A stretch of 11,905 nucleotides of DNA from assembly GCA_031274005.1 (NCBI GenBank), contig JAISQU010000310.1:1-11905 (forward strand), written 5' to 3'. Positions 1 through 6,791 of the stretch are shown piece by piece (position 1 is the stretch's first letter; the number at the start of each line of letters is the position of its first letter). Below the pieces are notes generated by a model that worked only from the letters and a program-made list of their open reading frames with translations, did no database searches and had not been told where the DNA came from. The DNA is from Spirochaetales bacterium. GTDB lineage: Bacteria; Spirochaetota; Spirochaetia; DTKZ01. The position numbers were made by a program, and so were the translations under genes.

Positions 1-1
1 T

Positions 2-147
2 GCCCGGATACGGCAGGATTCACTGGCCGGGTGTTTCCGGAATCACCGGCCGGATGTTTCCGGATTGCGTGCCCGAATATTACCGGATTGCCTGGCCGGA
101 TGGCATCGGAATACTCAGATTCATGCCCGGCTGTATTTTTAAGACCC
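2..147. repeat. Imperfect 23-bp tandem repeat
   Basis: Five consecutive 23-base units lie in register at 2-24, 25-47, 48-70, 71-93 and 94-116. Most units begin GGCCGGATG or GCCCGGAT and carry a second CCGGAT/CCGGAA block about 12 bases later. After an 8-base interruption (117-124) a further degenerate 23-base unit can be read at 125-147. The period is not a multiple of three and no long open frame covers it, so this is a non-coding minisatellite-like array. It may continue upstream of the window. Its role is unknown. The repeated CCGG blocks could be protein-binding sites for the operon downstream, but that is only a possibility. Confidence 0.75.
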
Positions 148-351
148 GGATTGGCCAGATTCTATTCATTTTTAGGTACTTTATAGACAGACTCTATTTA
201 TAAAATCTTCTCCAATTTGCGTGTAGATGTACCTGTTATTTAAAATGAATCGCTTTGCAAAAAAAAGCCGCTTCGATTAGAAATCATTGCAAATCAGGCA
301 ATTTTTTCTTTACTAGTTCTGGAATGTAATGCTAAGATTGCTTAAACAGAT
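148..351 (+). other. AT-rich non-coding region upstream of the catabolic operon
   Basis: This stretch has no ORF with a plausible ribosome binding site. It is markedly AT-rich compared with the repeat array before it and the genes after it. It contains an inverted pair TTTGCAA (254-260) and TTGCAAA (287-293) separated by 26 bases, which could be two half-sites of an operator. No RNA gene or intrinsic terminator is visible. Confidence 0.5.
310..338 (+). promoter_or_regulatory. Weak candidate promoter for the operon
   Basis: TGCTAAGAT at 330-338 resembles an extended -10 element (TG-N-TAAGAT). The hexamer TTACTA at 310-315 lies 17 bases upstream but is a poor -35 match. Transcription would start near 345 and leave a leader of about 70 bases before the first start codon. 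The position is right for the operon promoter, but the match is modest and other AT-rich hexamers nearby could serve. Confidence 0.25.
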
Positions 352-360
352 TTGCGAGAG

Positions 361-391
361 ATCCGGCAGGGTTTCCGAACAACTCTGATAT
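361..391 (+). repeat. 31-bp dispersed repeat, copy 1
   Basis: This segment matches 8665-8695 at 27 of 31 positions and in the same orientation. Both share the exact 17-mer GGGTTTCCGAACAACTC (369-385 here). This copy lies in the leader of the first operon gene, while the other lies just after the last gene. It may be a genome-wide intergenic repeat or the edge of a recombined segment. Confidence 0.65.
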
Positions 392-400
392 TTTTTATGA

Positions 401-408
401 AGAGGTGG
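401..408 (+). promoter_or_regulatory. Ribosome binding site that decides a TTG start
   Basis: AGAGGTGG ends 6 bases before the TTG codon at 415-417. The only in-frame ATG nearby (397) lies upstream of this site and has no Shine-Dalgarno of its own. The homologous start of family III CoA-transferases also lies at the TTG, so initiation there is preferred. Confidence 0.6.
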
Positions 409-414
409 TTGATT

Positions 415-1608
415 TTGACAAAGGGTGCACTAAACGGCGTAACAGTAGTTGATTTGACTCGTGTATTGGCCGGGCCATACTGTTCTATGCTTCTGGCGGA
501 TTTGGGGGCGAATATTATTAAAATTGAAAAACCCGGTACAGGCGATGACAGCCGCGCGCATTATCCGCAGGTAAACGGGGAAAGCGCTTACTATATGAAT
601 CTGAACCGCAATAAGCGAAGTATGACGCTGGATTTGAAAGTTCCGGAAGGCAAGGAAGTTTTTAAAAAATTGATTGCGAAAGCCGACATCGTGCTTGAGA
701 ATTATCGGCCCGGAGTAATGGAGCGCCTGGGCCTTGGTTATGAAGATCTCAGGAAGATAAATCCCGCCATTATTTACGGCTGTGTTTCCGGGTTTGGGCA
801 TTTCGGCCCTTATAAGGATCGTCCGGGCTACGATATTATCGGTCAGGCTATGGGCGGCCTTATGAGTACAACCGGATGGCCGGGCGGTCCTCCTACCCGA
901 AGCGGAACCGCTATCGGCGATGTTATGGGCGGGATTAGTCTTGCCGTAGGCGTTCTTTCGGCATATATATCCAAACAGAATACCGGTGAAGGGCAAAAAG
1001 TTGATGTGGCGCTGGTAGATTCCATCGTCTCCGCTCTGGAAATTATTAATCAGATTTATCTGGTTGTGGGACGTGTTCCTCAAAGAATCGGTAACCGTTA
1101 CGAAGCTTCGTTTCCTTATGATTCTTTTGAGGCAAAGGATGGCAGTCTGGTAATAGGCGCCGCGAATGATAAACTTTTCAAACTTATGTGTGCGGTTATG
1201 GGGCTTGAGATGCTGCCCGAAGATCCGCGCTTTGCTTCTAATCCGCTGCGGGTAGAAAATCATGCGGCCCTCAAGCCGATCATGGAAAACTGGCTAAAAG
1301 ATCATACCGTAGAGGAAACGGTTGATTTGCTTCTCAAAAAAGGCGTACCCGCAGCGCCAATTTACGGTATCGACCAGGTTGTTAAAGACCCGCATATCGC
1401 GGGCGCACGGGAAATGTTTGTGGATATGGAACACCCGGTTGCCGGCAAGCTGAAAATTACCGGTAATCAGATCAAGCTCAGCGGTACTCCTGTGCAGTAC
1501 AGAATTCCTGCGCCTCTGCTCGGTCAGCATACCAAAGAAATTTTGGAAGAGACTCTGGGCCTCAGCGACGAAGAGTTCGCCCGATATGAACAGGCGAAAA
1601 TATTTTAA
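415..1608 (+). CDS. Family III CoA-transferase (CaiB/BaiF/FRC type), copy 1
   Basis: Members of this family move coenzyme A between a donor acyl-CoA and a free carboxylic acid through an aspartyl intermediate. They are cytosolic and form interlocked dimers. From TTG 415 the protein has 397 residues, a normal length, and begins like formyl-CoA transferase (LNGVTVVDLTRVLAGPYC). Further family blocks follow: LGANIIKIE, NRNKRSMTLDL, ENYRPG and SGTAIGDVMGG. The aspartate in AIGD falls at residue 169, the same number as the catalytic Asp of formyl-CoA transferase. The C-terminal APLLGQHTKEIL block is also typical. The start was chosen from the ribosome binding site at 401-408; the alternatives at ATG 397 or TTG 352 would add an atypical N-terminal tail. 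It opens an operon with a TRAP carboxylate transporter and a CoA-ester lyase, so its acceptor is probably the imported acid. The exact substrate cannot be read from sequence. Confidence 0.93.
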   Translation: MTKGALNGVTVVDLTRVLAGPYCSMLLADLGANIIKIEKPGTGDDSRAHYPQVNGESAYYMNLNRNKRSMTLDLKVPEGKEVFKKLIAKADIVLENYRPGVMERLGLGYEDLRKINPAIIYGCVSGFGHFGPYKDRPGYDIIGQAMGGLMSTTGWPGGPPTRSGTAIGDVMGGISLAVGVLSAYISKQNTGEGQKVDVALVDSIVSALEIINQIYLVVGRVPQRIGNRYEASFPYDSFEAKDGSLVIGAANDKLFKLMCAVMGLEMLPEDPRFASNPLRVENHAALKPIMENWLKDHTVEETVDLLLKKGVPAAPIYGIDQVVKDPHIAGAREMFVDMEHPVAGKLKITGNQIKLSGTPVQYRIPAPLLGQHTKEILEETLGLSDEEFARYEQAKIF

Positions 1609-1651
1609 GAAAATATTTGACGAAAAAAACAAGTTAAAGGAGAAAGTTAAA

Positions 1652-2707
1652 ATGAAGAAATTGAGAATTGTTTCCTGTATCGTGCTGCTGGCGGCTTTTA
1701 TGTTGTCCGCCTGTTCCGGCGGAGGCCCCTCATCCTCACCGGCCGGAGCGGCATCCTCGTCCGCGCCTGAGTTCAAGTACAGTTTCAAGTTGACAACCCC
1801 TCTGGGGCAAACGCATTTATCGGTCGAGTATTGGACCAAACTGTTTGCCGATCTCGAAGCGAAAACCGGTGGGCGCTTAAACGGCAGGGTCTATCCCACC
1901 TCGCAGCTTGCCAACGGCAATATGATGACGGCCGTGGATATGATTCAAAAAGGTACAATAGACCTTGGAGCTTTCGGTTCGCCTCTTTTGAGCGGTTATG
2001 TCGCCGAGATGCGATTGCCTACTACGCCATTTCTTTTTGATAGTTCCGAACAGGTTGACAGGGTGCTAAATTCCAAAGAAGTTATGGATTATTTCAGGAG
2101 AAGATGCGCGGCCAGCAATTTTTATTTCCTTGGATGGATGGAGAACAGTTGGAACGAAATAAGCAACAGCAAGCGCGAACTGGTTCATCCGCAGGACATG
2201 CGGGGTCTTAAAATGCGCGTTGCGGCGAATGATCTTGTTTCCGAAGCTTTTGTCGCCGCGGGGGCGAGCGTAGTTGATATGAGTCTGAGCGAGTTGTACA
2301 CCGCGCTGCAGCAGGGTGTTGTAGATGGTGAGGAGAACGGGGTTTCCGGCGCTTTTTATGCAAATAAGCTCTATGAAGTGCAGAAATATTTGCTTTATTG
2401 TCAGTATTCCTATAACGCTTTTTCCTGTGTAATGAATAAAACCCTTTGGGACAGCATTCCCGCGGGCGATCAGGCTCTGATAACTCAACTCTTTGACATA
2501 TATGGCCCCGGTCAGGTTCAGGCAAACCGGGACAGTATGGAAAAAAACCTTAAATTTGTAGAAGATTATGGCGTAGTCGTTCACAGGATGACTCCCGCCG
2601 AGCGTGAGGAGTGGAAAACCGTTATGGGTCCTGATTCAGCGACGATTGCCAATTTACTCAAAACCTATGATCAGGAATTCGTAAATATTTTGCTCAACGC
2701 GCGGTGA
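1652..2707 (+). CDS. dctP: TRAP transporter solute-binding lipoprotein (DctP family)
   Basis: This is the extracytoplasmic receptor of a TRAP transporter. It captures an organic acid outside the membrane and hands it to DctQM. The 351-residue protein starts with a lipoprotein signal (MKKLRIVSC...) ending in the lipobox LSAC, with Cys21 as the predicted lipidated residue. A Ser/Gly/Ala-rich linker runs from there to about residue 40. The DctP fold follows, including MRGLKMRV, where Arg189 corresponds to the arginine that usually pairs with the substrate carboxylate, and QQGVVDGEENG, a family signature. The start is ATG 1652, 8 bases after AAAGGAGA; an upstream in-frame ATG at 1586 lies inside the preceding gene and would spoil the signal peptide. 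It follows the first CoA-transferase by 43 bases. Lipid anchoring is common in organisms that tether receptors to the membrane. A carboxylate ligand is expected; its identity is unknown. Confidence 0.93.
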   Translation: MKKLRIVSCIVLLAAFMLSACSGGGPSSSPAGAASSSAPEFKYSFKLTTPLGQTHLSVEYWTKLFADLEAKTGGRLNGRVYPTSQLANGNMMTAVDMIQKGTIDLGAFGSPLLSGYVAEMRLPTTPFLFDSSEQVDRVLNSKEVMDYFRRRCAASNFYFLGWMENSWNEISNSKRELVHPQDMRGLKMRVAANDLVSEAFVAAGASVVDMSLSELYTALQQGVVDGEENGVSGAFYANKLYEVQKYLLYCQYSYNAFSCVMNKTLWDSIPAGDQALITQLFDIYGPGQVQANRDSMEKNLKFVEDYGVVVHRMTPAEREEWKTVMGPDSATIANLLKTYDQEFVNILLNAR

Positions 2708-2717
2708 AGAAGTAAGT

Positions 2718-2864
2718 GAGTCGGTTCCAAAACTACGAAAACCCGTGGGGCGCAAGGGATTGAAGGGGCGCGAAGCGGCCGCGGCCGCAGGCCGGGGCGG
2801 AACCCCCGAAAAGCCCGGTTTTTGCGGAGCAAAAATGCGCACAGCGATATTTTGGAACCGGCTC
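2718..2864 (+). repeat. MITE/REP-like palindromic element, copy A (complete)
   Basis: The 147-bp element is bounded by terminal inverted repeats: GAGTCGGTTCCAAAA at 2718-2732 and the complement of GAGCCGGTTCCAAAA at 2850-2864 (14 of 15 match). The tetramer AAGT directly abuts both ends (2714-2717 and 2865-2868), as expected for a target-site duplication. Inside lie the 14-bp palindrome GCGGCCGCGGCCGC (2775-2788) and a small hairpin, TTTTTGC-GGA-GCAAAAA (2819-2835). A related copy in the opposite orientation occupies 11763-11905. No transposase is encoded, so the element would be non-autonomous. It separates the receptor gene from the membrane genes of the transporter. Confidence 0.8.
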
Positions 2865-2927
2865 AAGTAACATGAGATTTTGTTTCCGGCGGGCATCCTG
2901 TCCGCCGGATACCACAAGGAGCGAAAT

Positions 2928-3428
2928 ATGCCTGAAGAAAGAAAAAAAAGAAAGTACATACTGGAAGAGTATTTTGTGTCCGTCGTCCTTATTCTTATGC
3001 TGGTACTTTACTTTGTCAATGTTGTGTCCCGTTTTACCATCAACTTCCCCATACTTTTTACGGACTCTCTGCTGACCAGCCTTTTCCCGTGGGTTACTTT
3101 TCTGGGCGCCCCTGCGGTGTGTTTTCGTAAAATGAATATTGCTTTTACCCTGGTTACCGATCACATAATTCCCCGCAAGTATCAGAAATATGTTGAACTG
3201 TTTACGACAGTGGTCAGCATCTTTCTTTTTTCTTTGCTTTTATATTATGGATTGGTCAAAACTATAAACGATTTTCAATATAATAACACAATTAACAATC
3301 TTAACAATGCCCCCCGCTGGATATTCTCCGCGGGTATCCCCATGGGTGCGGCGGCTTACATTATTCGTACCGCTCAGGTTTCCGTGCGGGCTTTTCGCTC
3401 CAAAAATGAGAAAGGCGGCCCCCTATGA
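2928..3428 (+). CDS. dctQ: TRAP transporter small membrane subunit (DctQ family)
   Basis: This 166-residue inner-membrane protein is the four-helix small subunit that pairs with DctM. Four hydrophobic segments are visible, at about residues 13-33, 46-66, 88-110 and 130-150. The second includes FPWVTFLGAP, the pattern seen around the conserved TRAP small-subunit helix. Both ends are charged. ATG 2928 is chosen because AAGGAG sits 6 bases upstream; an in-frame ATG at 2880 would add 16 residues without a good ribosome binding site. Its stop overlaps the dctM start in an ATGA junction (3425-3428), which implies translational coupling of the two membrane subunits. Small-subunit sequences diverge widely, so the assignment rests on helix pattern, size and position. 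Confidence 0.88.
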   Translation: MPEERKKRKYILEEYFVSVVLILMLVLYFVNVVSRFTINFPILFTDSLLTSLFPWVTFLGAPAVCFRKMNIAFTLVTDHIIPRKYQKYVELFTTVVSIFLFSLLLYYGLVKTINDFQYNNTINNLNNAPRWIFSAGIPMGAAAYIIRTAQVSVRAFRSKNEKGGPL

Positions 3429-4720
3429 TAGACGCACACATTGTTGGGGCCCTCTTATTGGGTGTCTTTTTCGTGTTAATGATCCTTCGGGTTCCCATTG
3501 CGATTGCGCTGAGCCTTTCTTCAATCCTCACGCTGCTTTTATGCGGACTGGCGCCGGCCATGTTTGCCGACATTATGGAAGCTTCGGTTTCCTCAATAGC
3601 GTTATTATCTATTCCCTTTTTCATTATTGCCGGAAATGTAATGGATCAGGCGGGTATTTCGGGCCGGATTGTCAGGTTTGTAGAGGCGATGGTCGGATCC
3701 ATTCCCGGAGGAATAGGTATTGTGTCTGTTGTTGTAGTAACTTTTTGGGGCGCGATCTCCGGTTCCGGCCCGGCTACGGTGGTGGCCCTCGGCCCGGTTC
3801 TGGTTCCCCTTATGGTGAAGTCTCATTATCCGGCTGCCTTCGCGGGGGCTCTGGTTGCCGCGGCTTCAGGCATTGCCGTTATCATACCCCCCAGTATTAC
3901 TTTTATCGTCTATGGGGTTGTGGCTGACGGCGTGTCGGTAGGGCGGCAGTTTGCCGCCGGTATTCTTCCCGGGATTATTATGGGCGGCTGTTTTTGTATT
4001 TATACCTTTATCTATTCTTTGCGGCATGGCATCAAGGGAAGAGGACGCTGCGGCTGGCGTGAAAAACTGACCGCCTTTGGGGGCTGTTTCTGGGGGCTTT
4101 TGTCTCCTGTCATTATCCTCGGTGGAATTTATGGCGGTATTTTTACTCCTACCGAAGCCGCTGCTGTAGCTGCCATATACAGTTTACTCGTTGGAGTGTT
4201 TATTTATAAAACAATTAAAGGCCCGCAGCTTATAGACATTATGATCAGTTCCACTAACGGCGCAGGCATGATTCTGCTTATCAGTGCGGGGGCAGGCGTA
4301 ATGGCCTGGCTTGTAACATTTGCAGGCGTTGCCGAAGTTGTTACCAGTCTTTTGCTCAGCGTTTCGACCAATCCGACCATTGTTGTGCTGATGATTTTTG
4401 TCATACTGCTGATCGCGGGTTTCTTTCTGGACGGCATATCAATTACATATCTTTTTGTTCCGCTTCTTCTGCCCACAGCGCTCAGATTGGGATATGAGGC
4501 TACATGGTTTGGCGTCATACTGGTTATAGCGGTCGCAATAGGTATGATTACGCCGCCTGTGGCGGGGAATCTTTATCCCGCGGCGCAGATTTCCAATGTT
4601 CCCCTGCACACAATTTCCCGGGAAATCGTGGGATTCGCGGTTACCGGTGTTGCTGCGGGGCTTGTTATGCTGTTTTTCCCGGAAATCTCAGTCTTCCTGC
4701 CTAATCTCTGGGGGCTGTAA
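3425..4720 (+). CDS. dctM: TRAP transporter large permease subunit (DctM family)
   Basis: DctM is the ion-coupled transport subunit, driven in characterised systems by a sodium gradient. At 431 residues it has the usual length, and it is hydrophobic throughout with about a dozen membrane segments. Family blocks are clear: IPFFIIAGNVMDQAGIS near residue 60, FWGAISGSGPATVVALG near 110, IPPSITFIVYGVVADGVSVG near 155, GGIYGGIFTPTEAAAVA near 235 and ITPPVAGNLY near 375. The start overlaps the dctQ stop by four bases, with AAAGG at 3411-3415 as a modest ribosome binding site. Together with dctP and dctQ it makes a complete importer. The next gene follows after 14 bases, so catabolic genes and transporter are probably co-transcribed. 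Confidence 0.95.
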   Translation: MIDAHIVGALLLGVFFVLMILRVPIAIALSLSSILTLLLCGLAPAMFADIMEASVSSIALLSIPFFIIAGNVMDQAGISGRIVRFVEAMVGSIPGGIGIVSVVVVTFWGAISGSGPATVVALGPVLVPLMVKSHYPAAFAGALVAAASGIAVIIPPSITFIVYGVVADGVSVGRQFAAGILPGIIMGGCFCIYTFIYSLRHGIKGRGRCGWREKLTAFGGCFWGLLSPVIILGGIYGGIFTPTEAAAVAAIYSLLVGVFIYKTIKGPQLIDIMISSTNGAGMILLISAGAGVMAWLVTFAGVAEVVTSLLLSVSTNPTIVVLMIFVILLIAGFFLDGISITYLFVPLLLPTALRLGYEATWFGVILVIAVAIGMITPPVAGNLYPAAQISNVPLHTISREIVGFAVTGVAAGLVMLFFPEISVFLPNLWGL

Positions 4721-4734
4721 TTAAGGAGAACTCT

Positions 4735-5544
4735 ATGCTGCAAATTCACTATTACCACAGTACATTTTACCATCTGCTGGATAATCACCAGCAGCTCCGC
4801 AAAATATCTGCGGCGCAGCCCGGAGGCTTGTGCTGGTCCGCACGCTCAGGCCGGCTTGATTATGTTGACGCAAATACCGGCAAAAAGTTTGTGTGGACAG
4901 AAACAGCCGGAGAGAAAGAGGATGCTTGCGCATTCTCTAGAATGACTTGCCTTGTTCGCGATTGCTGTGACCGGCTTGTTGGCGTTGAGGCCGCCTCCGC
5001 CTCGCTGGCGCGCTGGCATGAGGAACAAGCCGTACGTTTCGCGGGCGATATAGCCGGAAAAAAATTAACGCCGGTTAGTGTTGCCCCTCACTCCTGCGGC
5101 ATTCTCTACTTTGCGGAACCGTCCGGCGTGTATTACGTTTTACCGGAAAGTTTCGGCGTTATGAAAGCCTATATTCATGAAGGTCTCGATCCCGTGTGCA
5201 TCGCCCTTTCGCCGGATGAGAATATTTTTTATCTCTCCGACAAGGCGGACGGCTGCGTGCATATGCTGGATTTTGAACACGACGCGAGGCTCGCGCGTTT
5301 GCGCACCCTGGCCTTTGCGTCGGAATTCCCTTGCGGGGCGCCTGCGCACATGGCCGCGGACCGCTGCGGAAGGCTCTACTGCGCGTCCCCCGCGGGCATA
5401 CATATTTTTGACTCCGTTGGCCTGCGTCTTGCGCGGCTTACCCTTCCCGGCGTTCCCCTGAATGTTTGCGCGGGAGGCAGGGACGGGCAAACGCTTTTTC
5501 TGGGAACGACAGAAGGTATTTATACTGTAACGCTTAATCTCTAA
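4735..5544 (+). CDS. Degenerate SMP-30/gluconolactonase-like propeller protein, probably non-catalytic
   Basis: The 269-residue protein can be aligned by eye along its whole length with the intact SMP-30-like protein at 7743-8639. They share L14, L15, D16, Q19, R22 and I24 at identical numbers, then LSPDENIFYLSD against FSPDESKMYFAE and a matching C-terminal strand (LFLGTTEGIYTV against LFMGSEFELYTV). Every metal or substrate ligand of the intact copy is replaced: Glu32 by Gly30, Asn119 by Val114, Asn176 by Val154 and Asp226 by Ala204. It also has 12 cysteines, against 4 in the paralogue. The reading frame is undamaged and has a good AAGGAG (4723-4728) 6 bases before ATG 4735, so it appears to be expressed rather than a pseudogene. 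A binding, regulatory or structural role is possible. There is no signal peptide. Family membership is inferred mainly through the paralogue. Confidence 0.8.
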   Translation: MLQIHYYHSTFYHLLDNHQQLRKISAAQPGGLCWSARSGRLDYVDANTGKKFVWTETAGEKEDACAFSRMTCLVRDCCDRLVGVEAASASLARWHEEQAVRFAGDIAGKKLTPVSVAPHSCGILYFAEPSGVYYVLPESFGVMKAYIHEGLDPVCIALSPDENIFYLSDKADGCVHMLDFEHDARLARLRTLAFASEFPCGAPAHMAADRCGRLYCASPAGIHIFDSVGLRLARLTLPGVPLNVCAGGRDGQTLFLGTTEGIYTVTLNL

Positions 5545-5562
5545 GGAGGATTTGGAATTTTT

Positions 5563-6777
5563 ATGAACAGTTCTGGCAAAAGGAAGGGGCCGCTTTCCTT
5601 TTTAAAAGTTATCGAGATCGCGAATGTTGTGGCGGGACCCTTTGCTGGCTCCCTCCTGGCGGATTATGGAGCTGACCTTATCAAGATCGAGCAGCCCGGC
5701 GACGGCGATCCGTTTCGGGCTTTTCTCCCAAGGAAAGACGGCGAAAGCCTGAGGTGGGCAACCATGGCCCGGAATAAACGCTGTATTTCGCTGGATCTGC
5801 GTTCCGCTCCCGGCAAAGACATTTTTCTGAAACTCATCAAGGACGCCGATCTCGTTATTGAAAATTTCCGGCCGGGTACAATTGAGAAATGGGGTATAGG
5901 ATATGATGTAATGAAAGCGGTTAACCCGCGTATTGTTCTGTCGCGTATCTCCGGATACGGCCAGGATGGTCCATACCGGGAGAAAGCCGGTTTCGGAACC
6001 CCGGCGACTGCCTATTCAGGGTACACCGCGCTTCAGGGGTATGCGGACCGCGCGCCGGTAAGTCCTCCCGTTGCCCTTGCGGATTTAATGGCGGGAATGT
6101 TCGCGGTAATCGGCGGAATAAGCGCTGTCCTGGCGATTGCGCGGGGAGCGCAGGATAAAGGCCAGGAGGTCGATGTTTCCCTCTATGAACCCCTTGTCAG
6201 AATTCTGGAGCAGCAGATTACCGGTTACTCGGTATTCGGTGAAAAACCTGTACGCGAACCCATGTCTACCTCAGTAGCCTCGCCCGCCTATATTCATCGT
6301 ACCAAAGACAATAAATGGGTAATTATTGTCGCGAGTACCCAAAGAACATGGGAGCGGCTGCCGCCGGTTATGGGTAAACCGGAACTTCTTACCGATCCCC
6401 GGTTTCTTACTAATCTTGAGCGCGTACAACATAACAGCGAACTTTTGAAATACATTGATGATTGGACCGCCGCTTTAAACATGAAAGATCTGTGCAAACT
6501 CCTGGATGACGCGGGCGTACCTGCCAGCCCCGCGAATGAAATGGATGATGTGCTTCATGATCCTCAATTTGTGGCCCGCGGCAGCATTCAGCAGTTTGAT
6601 CATCCCGTGCTTGGCAAAATCAATGTACCCGGTATTTGTCCGCGGTTCTCCGAAACTCCCTGCGAAATTCGCCATTTAGGAAAACCGCTTGGGTCTTTCA
6701 ATGAAGAAATCCTGAAAGGCGAACTCGGAATTTCAGAACAGCTTTTCAGGGATTTACTTGAGAAAAAAATTATCTAA
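5563..6777 (+). CDS. Family III CoA-transferase (CaiB/BaiF type), copy 2
   Basis: This 404-residue enzyme is a second member of the same CoA-transferase family, clearly diverged from the copy at 415-1608. Family blocks are SLLADYGADLIKIEQPG, ARNKRCISLDL, ENFRPG and PVALADLMAG. Asp174 in VALAD aligns with the catalytic Asp169 of formyl-CoA transferase. The C-terminal part (HDPQFVARGSIQQFDHP... and LGKPLGSFNEEIL) is also typical. AAGGAGGA at 5543-5550 is strong but 12 bases from ATG 5563, longer than the local norm of 6-8; no better in-frame start exists. It lies directly before the HMG-CoA-lyase-like gene, so it may make the CoA ester that the lyase cleaves. It could act on a different acid from copy 1, or the two could form a heteromer as in benzylsuccinate CoA-transferase; neither can be decided here. 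Confidence 0.92.
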   Translation: MNSSGKRKGPLSFLKVIEIANVVAGPFAGSLLADYGADLIKIEQPGDGDPFRAFLPRKDGESLRWATMARNKRCISLDLRSAPGKDIFLKLIKDADLVIENFRPGTIEKWGIGYDVMKAVNPRIVLSRISGYGQDGPYREKAGFGTPATAYSGYTALQGYADRAPVSPPVALADLMAGMFAVIGGISAVLAIARGAQDKGQEVDVSLYEPLVRILEQQITGYSVFGEKPVREPMSTSVASPAYIHRTKDNKWVIIVASTQRTWERLPPVMGKPELLTDPRFLTNLERVQHNSELLKYIDDWTAALNMKDLCKLLDDAGVPASPANEMDDVLHDPQFVARGSIQQFDHPVLGKINVPGICPRFSETPCEIRHLGKPLGSFNEEILKGELGISEQLFRDLLEKKII

Positions 6778-6791
6778 AAGGAGTCAGCCAC

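Noticed and set aside
2..147. CRISPR array
   Set aside because: The 23-base units are adjacent with no unique spacers, and they diverge too much from each other; there are no cas genes in the window.
430..1263. Long open frame on the minus strand inside the first CoA-transferase
   Set aside because: It is antisense to a clearly conserved gene, has no recognisable family features and no ribosome binding site; it is a by-product of the base composition.
3307..3927. Plus-strand ORF overlapping dctQ and dctM
   Set aside because: Out-of-frame reading of two well-supported TRAP genes, with Gly/Arg/Cys-rich sequence and no family match.
5563..6777. Second CoA-transferase lacking the catalytic Asp (SLYEP in place of a VALVDS-like motif)
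   Set aside because: On checking against formyl-CoA transferase, the catalytic Asp lies in the earlier GD/AD motif (Asp174 here), which is intact; the LYEP position is not the nucleophile.
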